Of a stretch of 64,000 nt of DNA, positions 45,957 to 56,182 are shown one piece after another. The number at the start of each line of letters is the position of its first letter. Positions within the stretch are counted from its first letter, which is position 1. Location: contig CM042690.1 in assembly GCA_023614405.1 (NCBI GenBank), forward strand, positions 668,368,802 through 668,432,801. Direction: 5' to 3'. The stretch comes from Avena insularis (Eukaryota > Streptophyta > Magnoliopsida > Poales > Poaceae). Position numbers and translations under genes: made by a program. The notes below the pieces were generated by a model that searched no databases, had not been told where the DNA came from, and was given only the letters and a program-made list of their open reading frames with translations.

Positions 45957-47032
45957 TTTTGGACTATGTCCTTGGCGTCGCGCATGGTCGTGGGCCAGTA
46001 AAATCCAGCACGTAGAGCTTTAGCAACGAGGGCGCGACTGCCAGAGTGGTGCCCACAGGTCCCTTCATGGATGTCGAGGAGAAATGCTCTTCCATCAGCC
46101 ATGGAGACGCATCGTTGTAGTACTCCTGTGATGCTGCGTTTATACAGTTCGCCGTTGATAACGGCAAATGCCTTGGAGTGCCGCGCGATGTGCCGTGCAT
46201 CTGTCGGATCGTCCGGTAGTCTCTTGCTGAGGAGGTACATCATGTACGGCTGCGTCCAAGATTGCTCGATCATCATGACACTCATTGGTCCCTCGAGTCC
46301 TGTGTCCAGCTCCAAGTCATCGAGTGCCATTGGCTCATTGGGTGGCGTAGCCCCCGAGTCCGTGGTTGCGCTTGTTTTCTTCTCTGCGGCCTTTGGCTTG
46401 ATGGAGCGTTCGCATATGCACTCGAGAAATACCCCAGGTGGTATGGGGGCGCAGGTAGAGCCTATGTTGGCGAGTGTGTCCGCCTCCTCGTTGCTTTCGT
46501 GACCTATGTGTCGCAACTCGCAACCATCGAAGTCTCCCTCGAGTGTATCGTAGAGGTCGCGGTACGCAATCATGTTGTCGTTCAGTGCGTCGCACTCGTG
46601 CATTGTTTGGTTGACGACCAACTTGGAGTCGCCATATATGATGAGCCTTTTGGCGCCACAGGCTTTTGCCATCCTCATCCCATGCAACAGGGACTCATAT
46701 TCAGCCTCGTTGTTTGAGGCTGTGAACTGCATTCGCAGGATATACTTCAGCTTGTCTCCCTGAGGTGATGTCAGTATGTCACCTGCGCCTGCTCCGTCTT
46801 TCCGCTTGGACCCATCGAAATGCATTGTCCATAGGTAGGACATATCTGGCTTGTCTGGGAGCTGGTTCTCCATCCAGTGCACGAGAAAGTCAGGGAGCAC
46901 TTGTGACTTGATTGCGTCGCGTTTTTCATATGTGATGTCTCGTGGAGACAGCTCTATTCCCCAAAGCGCGACTCGCCCCGTGGCATCAGGGTTATTGAGG
47001 ATATGTCCCAACGGGGCGTCGTTGACTACCAC
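45938..47032 (-). pseudogene. pol: Gypsy G second RNase H and zinc-binding N-terminus of integrase
   Basis: It begins at the end of the polymerase/RNase H connection. A further RNase H with all four acidic positions (MHFDGSKRKDGAGAG, NNEAEYESL, IYGDSKLVV, HESNEEADTLA) follows, of the kind that marks the TAT lineage. The HHCC zinc finger of integrase comes next (HEGTCGHHSGSRAL...CNACQ). It ends at TGA 45940-45938, followed in the same frame by the integrase core. TGA at 47065-47063 separates it from the upstream part, again in frame. Confidence 0.9.
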
Positions 47033-47062
47033 GATTGGGTGTTCCTGGAAGTAGTGGCACAG

Positions 47063-48199
47063 TCACCAGGCGGTCATAAAGACGCCGTATGCCAGCTTCT
47101 GGTAGTGCGGGTACCGCTGTTTTGTTGGCGTGAGGACCTCGCTGAGGTAGTATACCGGGCGTTGTACGCCGTGGACTTTGTTTTCCTCGGCTCGTTCGAC
47201 GACGAAACCTTTGTCGACCACCTGGTTGGTGGCGGAGATGTACAACAATGGTTCCCTTTCTCGTGGAGTCACGATCTTGGCGGTGGATAGCAGGCACATG
47301 AGATCTTCGAATGCTTCTTGCGCTTCATTGGTCCACTCGAATTTGTCAGCTTTGCGGAGGAGCTGATAGAAGGGCAGCGCCTTTTCACCCATCCGACTGA
47401 TAAATCGACTAAGTGCCGCGATTCATCCGGCTAGTTGTTGGACGCCTCTTATGTTTTTTGGCTTCTCCATGGCCAGTATGGCCTTTATCTTTTTCGGGTT
47501 TGCCTCGATCCCCCTCGCGGAGATGAGATACCTGAGTATCTGCCTAGATGGTACGTCGAAGGCGCATTTGTTCGGATTGAGCTTGATCTGGTAGCGATCG
47601 AGATTGGCGAAGGTTTTGTGCAAATCGTCGATTAGAGAGGCTTCCTCCTTGGTCTTGATTACTATGTCGTCGACATAGACTTGGATGTTGTGACCCAGTT
47701 GCTCCTTGAGGCAAGCCTGCATGCACCGCTGGTAGGTGGCTCCCTCGTTTTTTAGCCTGAAGGGCATTGTGTTGTAGCAGAACACACCAAAGGGTGTTGT
47801 AAACGTTGTCTTCTCCTGGTCTTCCTCCTTCATTCGAATTTGGTTATAGCCTGAGTAGGCATCGAGGAAGCAGAGGCGCTCACATCTAGCGGTGGAGTCG
47901 ATGATCTGGTCGACCCGTGGCAGCGGGAAGTGATCTTTTGGGCAATGCTTGTTTAAAGAAGTGAAGTCCACGCACATCCGTAGGATATCCGTGTCCTTTT
48001 TTGGTACCAGCACCGTATTGGCGAACCAAGTGCTTTCCTTGATCTCGCGTATGAACTTGGCCTCAAGGAGTCTGTTGATCTCCATTCCGACTGCCTGTGC
48101 TCGTGGCTCAGACAGTCGCCGGATTGTTCGCTTGACTGGCCTTGCGTCGGGGTTGATGTTGAGTGCGTGCTCGGCGAATTCCCTAGGAACTCCTGGCAT
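47063..48199 (-). pseudogene. pol: Gypsy G reverse transcriptase and first RNase H
   Basis: A Gypsy reverse transcriptase with MPGVPREFAEHALNI, MCVDFTSLNKHCPKDHFPLP, FLDAYSGYNQI, FGVFCYNTMPF and the catalytic QVYVDDIVIK (YVDD about 47668-47680). After TGA at 47425-47423 the frame continues into the RNase H-like region (FEDLMCLLSTAKIVTP, PVYYLSEVL). Apart from that TGA the domain is intact. Confidence 0.9.
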
Positions 48200-48448
48200 G
48201 TCCGCAGGACACCAAGCAAAAATTTCCCAGTGCTCACGGAGGAATTCGACGAGCGCGAGTTCCTATGCGGGACTCAAGTTGTTGGTGATGAGGGCCGTCT
48301 TGGCGGGATCCGATGGATGGACTTGCACCTTCTTTGTGTGCACGGATGAGTCGAAGGAGAGATCAGGTGAGCTTGGCCTACTCAAGGGAGGCAGACTGTT
48401 GTCTGTCGTCTCTTTTAGTCTTGCGAGTTCCTCCTGGATGCTGAAGGA

Positions 48449-49561
48449 CTAGGAGATTCTGTTGAATTCCCTGTCGCAAGCGTCAGATCGCTCAAAGTTC
48501 CCGTTGATCGTTATGACGCCATTGGGACCTGGCATTTTCATCTGCAGGTAGGCGTAGTGGGGTACCGCCATGAACCTGGCGAATGCGACGCGCCCAAGGA
48601 TGCAATGGTATTGTGAGGGCCAATCGACGACCTCAAAGTTGATGCGCTCGCGCCGAAAGTTCTTCGGCGTGCCGAAGATGTCGTCGAGGTTGATTTTGCC
48701 CAGGGGATATACGCCTTTCCCTAGGACGATGCCGTGGAATGTTGTGTCCGATGCCTCCAGGCAGGTTAGCGGGATTCTCATAGCTCGCAAGGTACTCACG
48801 AATATGAGGTTGATGCCGCTTCTGCCATCCATGAAGACGCGACTCATGTCGAAACCTCCAATTTGTGCCTCGAGTATGAGGGGGCAATGACCTGGGCGAG
48901 GTATCTGAGGCGGGTGGTCGCGTTTGTCGAAGGTGATGCACGACTCGCTGCCGCTGAGGTACTCAGTGGTGGATGGTGGCGAGTGCGTGGCCAAGTTGAC
49001 TTGGCGAGTGATGGCCTTCTGCACCCTGTTGGAGGGGCGCCCCTTTTGGATCATCATGGTACCCATGGCCCGTGGGTACTGTTCACCCCCGTGGTGCTGG
49101 TCCGGTGCGGCTCTGTTCGGGGGTAGCCCAGGTGGTGGTGGTGGTGCGCCATGTGCCACGGCGCCTGGAGCGGCTCCGTAGCCTCTTTCGACTGCATTGC
49201 GGTTCATCCGAACCAATCCCTCGTGTAGCTTGAGGAACTCACGGCAGTCCTTGAGGAGGTGGCTGGATTTTCTCTTGCCATCATGCTTGTCGATGTAGAA
49301 GTGTATCGTGCATGGCCCGGACAGTTTGTCCTCGATGGAGGTCGCGGGTGCCTCATCGCGAGTGCGGCGTTGCCACACTTGCGTGGTTTTCTCGGAGTCG
49401 CGGTATCCGCTGCTGCGGTTGTCGTCGCGTCTATCGGCGTAGCTAGCCGCGACCATGTTGACGTCGTCACGGTCATCATAGATGCGCATGCGGCGTTTGC
49501 CTCGGCGGTCGCGCCCGCGCTCGAGTTCTGCCTCCTCGTCAGAGTGAGCACGGTTCTTCAC
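48449..49561 (-). pseudogene. gag-pol: Gypsy G Gag C-terminus and protease
   Basis: A 370-codon segment with a charged Gag tail (DEEAELERGRDRRGKRRMRIYDD), then a His/Cys-containing block (CTIHFYIDKHDGKRKSSHLLKDCREF) and the aspartic protease. The protease active site reads VFMDGRSGINLIF, where a small residue is usual in place of Arg. It continues with IFGTPKNFRRERINFEVV and the conserved MPGPNGVITI. TAG at 48451-48449 and 48265-48263 separate it in frame from reverse transcriptase. Confidence 0.85.
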
Positions 49562-49632
49562 CGAATCTTCTCCAACGGCCTACCGATTCGCGATCTCCAT
49601 CAGGTGGTCGATGGTCTAGGGCTTTGAGCGGC

Positions 49633-51423
49633 CTAGCTCCTCCCTGAGTTCCATGTGCGGACACCACAGTTGAATGCATCAAGCGCGCGGTCTTCCGAGA
49701 TGTTCTCCGCGGAGTTCTTGATGATGGACCACCTTTGAATGTAAGAGCGCAGCGATTCACCAGATCTTTGCTGGCAGCATCTCAGCTCTTCGATTGATGC
49801 GGGCCGCTTGTATGTGCCCTTAAAGTTGTGCACAAAGCTATAGACCAGCTCATCCCAGCTGCGAATGGATCCGCGTGGGAGGTTATTGAGCCATGCTCGG
49901 GCGGCGCCCTGTAGCTGTAGCTGCAGGCATTGCATGGCAGTGCTTCGACTACCTCCGTGGAGTCTGACGGAGGAGATGTGGTCCTCCAGCCAGATCTTGG
50001 GGTCCTGCAGACCGTCAAATTTCGGGTTATTCAAGGGGAGTTTAAACCCTTTAGGCATTCGCTTTTGCCTAATGGATCTGCTGAAGCATCGGGCGCCGCA
50101 GAGCTCCCCGTCTTCTTCTTCCGTGTCAGTCGATCGAGCATGTCGTGCCCTTGATTTGTCGATCTTGCGCTGCGTGAGGTTGTCGCGCGCATCATAGTCG
50201 CGGTCGTGTCGCCGTGAGCGGCGGCGTCGAGACAGGTCGTGACTGTCATCGCTGGATGAGGGCGAGGAGTGGCGCTTTGCTAGAGCTTTGCCCTTCTTTG
50301 GGTCTGGTACCAGCTCCTTGTCGAGGGCGGCCTCGATTAACCCCAAACCCGCGATCGTAGATCGGTGCATGGCAGTTCGGGGATCTCCAGCTGGCGGCTG
50401 GTTATTAAGGAGGTACATGGTGGCTACCGTCACCGCAGCCTGCGGCATCCTGGGGACCATGTTGCCTCTCGTGTCGACTGTCATAGAGCCGAAGTCGAGG
50501 ACTTTTTTAGCCTCTATGCGTTCTTGTTCGGTGAGGTGAGCCATCCGCGACTGCCTCTTCTTGGCGAGGTATTCATTGCCTCTTGAGGAGGATCCTCCAT
50601 AGGAGGAGAGCCCAGCACGACGAAGGCTTGATTCGTCCGCTGCCTTTTTACGCGCCTCAAGTTGCGCGATTGTTTGTAGTTGGCGCTTGAATTCTTCCTT
50701 CAGGAGCCAGTGATAGCCCATCAGCAGTTCCTGCAGGGACCCAAAGGGTAGAGGTGTGCCTCGTAGGGCTTCGCGGCAGCGGTCCCACTCTTGCTTGTTG
50801 AGCTTGATTACGACGCGTTGGCTGGTTTGCTCGTTGATTATGCTGGGAGGTTCGACTGCTCCTCCGTTGTTGACGGGAGCACGATTGCCGCCGTTACCGC
50901 CATTGCCACCGTTGCCGGTGTTGGGTGGATCAGTGCCATTACCAGTGTTACCACCATTGTCGCGATTGGCGGAGGTGTCGCCTGCGTTGATGACGGTGCA
51001 CATGAGGCGATTGGGGAAGTTGTTGCTTCCACAACTTTTAGATCCGGAACCGTAGGTTCCATCTTCAGTGGCCAGATCGCTCAGATCGGAGTCGCGACTG
51101 CTGTCGCTGATCGTGTTCTCGACTGCCATCGGGGCGTTGAGCTCGCTGAGGGTGTCGATCGATGGAGGGAACCATGATGCCGGGGCAATCTCCGGTGCTG
51201 TCGGCTGATCAGGCATGCGAAGCGTTCCCATCTGACCGACTTGGAAGCGGAAGCTCCCAATCGCCAGGCTGATTCCGTCGCCCACAGACTCGAAGGCCGG
51301 GCGGGTGGCCGGCGTGTGGATGGTGAAGTCGAAGGCGTCGAAGAGCTGGCGAATCTCCGCTGTTGCGAAGTTGTAGATCGCAGTTGATGGGGCCGAAGAA
51401 GCCGCAACATCAGCACTCCCAAT
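49633..51423 (-). pseudogene. gag: Gypsy G Gag
   Basis: A long open frame that even extends into the LTR (to 51516); the true start is probably just after the primer site. It has an N-terminal region, a Gly/Asn-rich linker, a coiled-coil-like stretch (EFKRQLQTIAQLEARKKAA), an SR-rich region and the retrotransposon Gag core (PKFDGLQDPKIWLEDHISSV, AARAWLNNLPRGSIRSWDEL, GTYKRPASIEELRCCQQRSG). The frame is lost near 49660, the only frameshift found between gag and the end of pol. Confidence 0.85.
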
Positions 51424-51441
51424 TCCCACAGACGGCGCCAA
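51424..51441 (-). other. Primer binding site of Gypsy G
   Basis: The minus strand reads TTGGCGCCGTCTGTGGGA, one base inside the LTR at 51443. Confidence 0.8.
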
Positions 51442-51442
51442 T

Positions 51443-51929
51443 TGACGAGGGTTTAACTCGTCAATGCCCATTGTTATGGACTTGGGTTTTGGAGAAGGAG
51501 GGAGCGCTAGAGACATCTATCGGCTAGCAAACAAGCACACAGGAGACAAAGGATTTACCCAGGTTCAGGCCTCATAGAGGTCCCTACTCCTGCTTGTCTG
51601 CTCGTGGAATTATCGAGGGAGTCAAAAGTTACAATGGTGCGCAGATGTAATCTGGCGAGAGTTGTGGAAACTAGGGTTGTGTGTGTCCTCCTCGCCGCCC
51701 CCTCCTAGCCTTTATATAGATAGGCTAGGTCTCGGGTAGCAGGTCGAGTCGGTTACAAGTTAGGGTTTTCCCCTTCAAACTTTCTATCTTTAGCTTCTTC
51801 TTGTCCTTCAAGCAATCGAGAGTCCGCAGGTTACTCGAGTCCTTTCATCTGGGCCTTGGCGACCATGGGCCTGTACGTATTTGGACCGTATATACTAAGA
51901 TCGAGTACCTGTAGGGTATACCCATGTCA
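51443..51929 (-). repeat. 5' LTR of Gypsy G
   Basis: 487 bp, ends TGACG...GTCA, TATA-like box at 51711-51719. It differs from the 3' LTR by a small number of mostly C/T and G/A changes, so the insertion is fairly recent. Confidence 0.85.
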
Positions 51930-52762
51930 ACGAGGGAGTAGATCTCTCTCGAGGCTAAGGGCTCTACCGGTAGCTATGCGTTCATCTCTCTCTATGCATG
52001 ATCATATTGTGATCATGAGCTTTGTAATCAAGTAGATCTACCTTGCTACTCAAGTGCTTTAATAGATCTCTGCTCTCCCCATGTGCGTGAAAGTGACATC
52101 ATGCACACCATGGTGGCACTTAGGCTAGATATTACAATTACTTGTTATGAGTTATATTTGGAGTTGGATGTTTCTACGAAATTGTGGTGTTTGTTGGAAC
52201 CATCTAGAGCTGAAGGTGACATTGTGGGGTTATCTAGATGAGGAAAGCGGACTTTGAGGAGTGCTGTTATAGCCCTACCATGGATTAGAGTGTCCAACCG
52301 GAGAGTAGTTTAGAGTAGTATCATAAAGAGATGATATTTATATGAGAGTGTTCACTAGTAAAAGTATGATCCCTAGGCCTTGTTTCTAAGCATTGAAACA
52401 CCATTTGCAACTAGATCTGTTACATGTTTGCTTGCTTCCATCTTTATTTCAGTTTGCCTTTAGTCTCTTCCACGCCATCAAGCTATTTTCTGGCACCGTT
52501 GTATTATATCCATACCACTTGTATTTCACTATATCTTCGCCGAACTAGTGCACCTATACACCGGACAAGTGTATTGGGGACACAAGAGACTTTTTGTATC
52601 TTGATTGCAGGGTTGCTTGAGAGGGGATACCTTTGACCACTTCCTCCCTGAGTTTGATAAACCTTGGGTGATCCACTTAAGGAAAAACTTGTCGTTGTTC
52701 TACAAACCTCTGCACTTGGAGGCCCAACATCTGTCTACAAGAATAGAAGTGCGTAGACATCA
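51930..52762 (+). repeat. 3' LTR of element F, part 2
   Basis: Resumes with the duplicated acgag and matches 33645-34475. It ends GTAGACATCA at 52762, followed by the outer target duplication gccgg. Confidence 0.85.
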
Positions 52763-52767
52763 GCCGG

Positions 52768-54114
52768 CCCTGGCAGTACACCATGGAACATCGTGGTAGT
52801 CGGGCATAGGTCGCACTCGTGGATGCTAAGCTTCTCGAGGGATGACCGGTAGAGCAGGTTGAGACTGCTGCCTCTGTCGATAAGACCACACGCGAAGTGG
52901 CAGGTACGCTCGTTGGAGATGATGAGGGGGTCAAGCACCATTGCATAGCCCCCGAGGTTCGGAAGGCGGTCCGGCTGATCCTCCCGGCTCCAGGTGATGG
53001 GGGTCTCCGACCAGTTCAGGTACTGGGGGACTGGGGAGACGATGGCGTTGACCTCCTTGGAGCGCCGCCTGTGGATGTGCTTGTCGTTGAGCTCGGTCTC
53101 GAAGATGTGGTAGGCAGCATGGGGCTGAGAGTAGCCGTTGTTGTTGTTGTCGCCGTTGCCGGATCCCCTAGCCGGTGATGCTGGTCCGCCGGGAGGGGGC
53201 AGGGGTAACTGGGGATGGTGACCTTGGTCTTTCATCTAGCGGGTCCAGCTGCAGTTCTGGGTGGTGCGCGTAGCTGGTCTGAAGGGTCCATTGTGCCACT
53301 TGCACGGGCCATCGAACATTTGATCGAAGGTGAGCCGCGGCTTCTGCCTTCTTGCATCGCCAGCCGGTGCATCGGGTGCACCCTCCACAACATTAGCCTG
53401 CCTCGCATGGTAGCGGGGCTTCTGCTGTCCGGCTTGGCGGTCCCCGTGGAACCGGTTGTCGTTGCTATGCCGCCTGGAGGATCCAGCTTCTCCACCCAGG
53501 TTATTCGGTCGATCGTGAGTCGGCTCCGAGGGAGTCGGTCGCCTGTCAGCATTCACCCAGAGAGGCTTCTTCATCGCGGCGTCAACCGTGGCGTACTGGT
53601 CCACAACCGTCATGAGCTCCGCCATGGTTTTCGGCTCGTCACACACTAGCCGGTGGCAAAGCATGGTGCCCTCTCGGCATCCCTCGACGACTAACCCGAT
53701 CGCATGGCTCTCCAGGATGCCCTCACAAGTGTTGTGCAGCTCCGTCCACCTGGCGAGGTACTCGCGGTCCAACTCGTGGTCGCCCTGGATGCACAGGGCC
53801 AGGTCGCGAGGGCTACCTGGGCGCTTGTACGTGTCGTTGAAGTTGCAGACGAACACCTTCTCAAAGTCTGGCCAGGCGTTGATGCTATTGGGCGCGAGGC
53901 TATTGAGCCATGTCCTCGCCGACCCGGTTAGCATGAGGGGGGCATAGCGCACTGCTATGCGCTTGTTCCCATGGGCGATGCCGACTGCCGTGGCGTAGTT
54001 TGTTAGCCAGTCCTCCGGCTTCATGCTGCTGTCGTACTTGGGGGTATCCCTGGGTAGGGTAAACTTATCCGGAAATGGTTCGTTCCGGATGCGAGGTCCA
54101 AAACAAACCGTCAT
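52768..54114 (-). pseudogene. gag-pol: Gypsy E Gag core and protease N-terminus
   Basis: The frame from 54114 carries the Gag core (PKYDSSMKPEDWLTNYATAV, GSARTWLNSLAPNSINAWPDF, DTYKRPGSPRDLALCIQGDH). After a TAG at 53238-53236 the same frame continues with a His-rich linker. The protease start (ACGLIDRGSSLNLLY, where the active-site Asp is followed by Arg) ends at 52768, where element F interrupts. No CCHC knuckle of standard spacing was seen; KWHNGPFRPATRTTQNC is in its place. Confidence 0.85.
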
Positions 54115-55416
54115 GGTGGAATCTTCATCTTCCGTGATGCGCGATTGAGCTAGGAGCTCGAGGCGGTCACGGGCATCCGGACGGTCCGGGTTGGGCGCTC
54201 CTACCCGGCCCGAGAGACGGGAACCGGCAGGTCATGGCACTCCTATTGGTAGAGGGGCGGTGGTGGGTTGATATTCACCATCTGCTCCTAACATGGCTGG
54301 CCCTTGTGGCCGGAGTTGCGACGCCTGCTGCAAGATCTTGCCGGAGGAGAAGACACCTGCTGGGTCTCGCGGGGTGTGCCCTTGTTGTTGCCAGGAGGCT
54401 TGCTTCCCCTGGAGCACCTAGGGTCCTCGTGCATCTTCCGGATGGCGTCAGCTTGCTCATCCGCGATCCGGAGAAGCTCCTGTACCCGGGCATGTATTGG
54501 GAACAGCAGTACCTGAAAAGGTTAGATAGAGGTGTAGGAACTAGCAGGGAAGCTCTCGACGGTGTCCGCAGGCGGGATTGGGTACAAGATAGTGTAGCAA
54601 GACACACAAAGTACCCAGGTTCGGAGCCCTCGTGGTGAGGTAAAGCTCCTACTCCTGCCGATCTGACTATGGGTAGAATACGGGCTACAATCGCTCCTCG
54701 CCCTCTATGTTGGGCAGCTCGTCCGCCACGGCTCGCGCCATGCGCAGGTTCTTGATGGGCGTGCCGTAGGTGGGCCTCACATGAATGGGTGGTAGATCCG
54801 GCTCGCCATCCCTCTCCATCCTTCCGCCTAGCTCGCCATCCCGGTGTCGCACATGTTCGCACCAGCTCGGCTCCACGGTAGCCGGAGTGTGGCCGTGGCG
54901 TGGTCGTACTCGCGCATGGTGATGTCAACTTGCTTCTTAGCGGTGGCAAACTCGATGGCCTCTTGCAGGAGAAGCTGTCTCTCCATGGTGAAGTTCTCCT
55001 CGGCCTCCTCCGGGTTATTCCCGAGGTTAACTTGCATGAGGAGCCGGTCAATGGCCTCTTCCACTGGGTTCTTCGACCGCGGTAGAGTAGAAGTTCTGAC
55101 CTCGTCCCTGTCCTACTCCCGAGGATGGCGAGGCTGGCATCTGGAGCCGGCCATCATGACCTCAATGCCGCGTGGAGCGACAGAGATGCCACTGCTAGGG
55201 AGCAGTGATTCCAAGACGGAGACGATCTCCCTAGGGAAATGCTCCGGCACGGTGGCGACGTAGATGGGAAGGTCGCCGAAAAGCAGGATGGAACCGTTTT
55301 CTCGAAAGGAGGATCCGGCGAACTTGTCGAGCGTAAGCACTAGGCCGGAGGCCACGCGCTCACCGGCTTAAGTGCGGGGTCCCATGCGGAACGTGACTCC
55401 GGTCGAAGCCATCTCG
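54115..55416 (-). pseudogene. gag: Gypsy E Gag N-terminal region, rearranged
   Basis: Several overlapping open pieces: one with MASGLVLTLDKFAGSSF (55355-55113) and one with MEEAIDRLLMQVNLGNN and a helical stretch (55064-54828), plus short pieces towards 54232. The frame changes more than once. The segment 54493-54694 is not Gag at all but a copy of the LTR end region (55443-55642) in the same orientation, so this part has been rearranged. Confidence 0.6.
54493..54694 (-). repeat. LTR-derived fragment inside gag of Gypsy E
   Basis: About 200 bp highly similar to 55443-55642 of the adjacent 5' LTR, in direct orientation and ~950 bp away. Both junctions lie within the Gag leader. It has no primer site and no LTR terminal CA, so it is not a nested LTR insertion. 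Confidence 0.8.
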
Positions 55417-55434
55417 CCCCATGGTGGGCGCCAA
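55417..55434 (-). other. Primer binding site of Gypsy E
   Basis: The minus strand reads TTGGCGCCCACCATGGGG, one base inside the LTR at 55436. Confidence 0.75.
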
Positions 55435-55435
55435 C

Positions 55436-56182
55436 TGTCGTTGTATTGGGAACGGCAGTACCTGAAAAGGTTAGATAGAGGTGTGGGGACTAGCAGGGAA
55501 GCTCTCGATGGCGTCCGCATGCGGGATTGGTTACGAGCTAGTGTAGCAAGACACACAAAGTACCCAGGTTTGGAGCCCTCATGGTGAGGTAAAGCTCCTA
55601 CTCCTGTCGATCTGACTATGGGTAGAATACGGGCTACAATCGATCCACGAGCTGTATCTTCTAGTTGTGTCTTGAATGCTCAGGGTCCAACCCTTGCTAC
55701 GAGAACCTCGCCCTCCTTATATAGGCAGAGGGGCAACGGTCTCACTGGCTAGTCCGGCTGGCGGGTCCCACAGGCGGGCCCCAGCCGGCTGGTCATCTAC
55801 AGTATCTGGTATGGTGCGTCTCGTCAAAGTACATGTCGTGCGGGTCGGTGTGGGTACAGTGAACACCGTGCGAGCCAGTTGTCAGCGCCCGGCCACTGTG
55901 CCCGCGTCATTGGCAAAAGTCTTCGGTATGGTCTTGTAGTTGAGGGTCTTGTCGCTGTACCCAGGGTGCACCGTGCACTGTTCTGCATGTCGCCCTATCC
56001 TCTTGATTGCACCCGGCTATGATCGTGTAGCCGGATCGGTATCTTGCCGCCCTTCCTAGTTCCGGCTACCGGCTGGTAGCTGACACGAATTGCCTGCGTC
56101 CGGCTACGATCTGTTAGCCGGACGCGAGCCATCCGCCATGGTTCTTGTTTGGTTGGGATACCCGTGGGTCATCCCCCCGACA
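55436..56182 (-). repeat. 5' LTR of Gypsy E
   Basis: 747 bp with TGTCG/CGACA inverted ends and a minus-strand TATA box (CTATATAAG, 55716-55724). Confidence 0.85.
55716..55724 (-). promoter_or_regulatory. LTR TATA box (Gypsy E)
   Basis: The minus strand reads CTATATAAG, within U3 near the middle of the LTR. Confidence 0.55.

Larger units (their letters stand above)
38920..51929 (-). mobile_element. TAT-lineage Gypsy G with antisense gene
   Basis: A complete 13.0 kb minus-strand Gypsy element with short LTRs (51443-51929, 38920-39408; ~97% alike by eye), primer site, gag, protease, reverse transcriptase, RNase H, integrase, then ~5.6 kb downstream of pol before the polypurine tract. That 5.6 kb holds a spliced gene on the opposite strand. 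Short LTRs, large size, an extra RNase H-like domain and an antisense ORF are known traits of the TAT/Grande lineage. Target duplication atgag/acgag. Confidence 0.9.
33066..52762 (+). mobile_element. Sabrina/WHAM-like (Athila-clade) element F, interrupted by Gypsy G
   Basis: A plus-strand element whose own sequence is 33066-38919 plus 51930-52762. Its 5' LTR is 33066-34475 (1,410 bp), followed by a TGGCGCC-type primer site, one ORF, ~2.8 kb of noncoding interior and a polypurine tract. The 3' LTR is 38343-38919 plus 51935-52762 (~1,405 bp). The LTR opening (TGATACGTTGCTAACG, then TATCTATAATTTTTGATG) is that of Sabrina/WHAM-type elements. It has no pol and is non-autonomous. TSD gctgg/gccgg. 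Confidence 0.85.
52763..56182 (-). mobile_element. TAT-type Gypsy E, 5' LTR, gag and protease segment
   Basis: The right part of Gypsy E on the minus strand: 5' LTR 55436-56182, primer site 55417-55434, gag and the start of protease. It joins in frame to 33060 across element F. The LTR opens TGTCGGGGGGATGACCCACG on the minus strand, common in grass TAT elements. The right flank gggtg (56183-56187) should be its target duplication. Confidence 0.85.

Noticed and set aside
46071..46717. Plus-strand ORFs opposite the RNase H region
   Set aside because: Shadow frames of the well-supported minus-strand polyprotein.
50791..51177. Plus-strand Gly/Val/Thr-rich ORF opposite Gypsy G gag
   Set aside because: Mirror of the Gly/Asn-rich linker codons of gag; no splice or domain support, unlike the antisense gene downstream of pol.
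53215..53649. 144-codon plus-strand ORF opposite Gypsy E gag
   Set aside because: Antisense shadow of the Gag core in GC-rich sequence.
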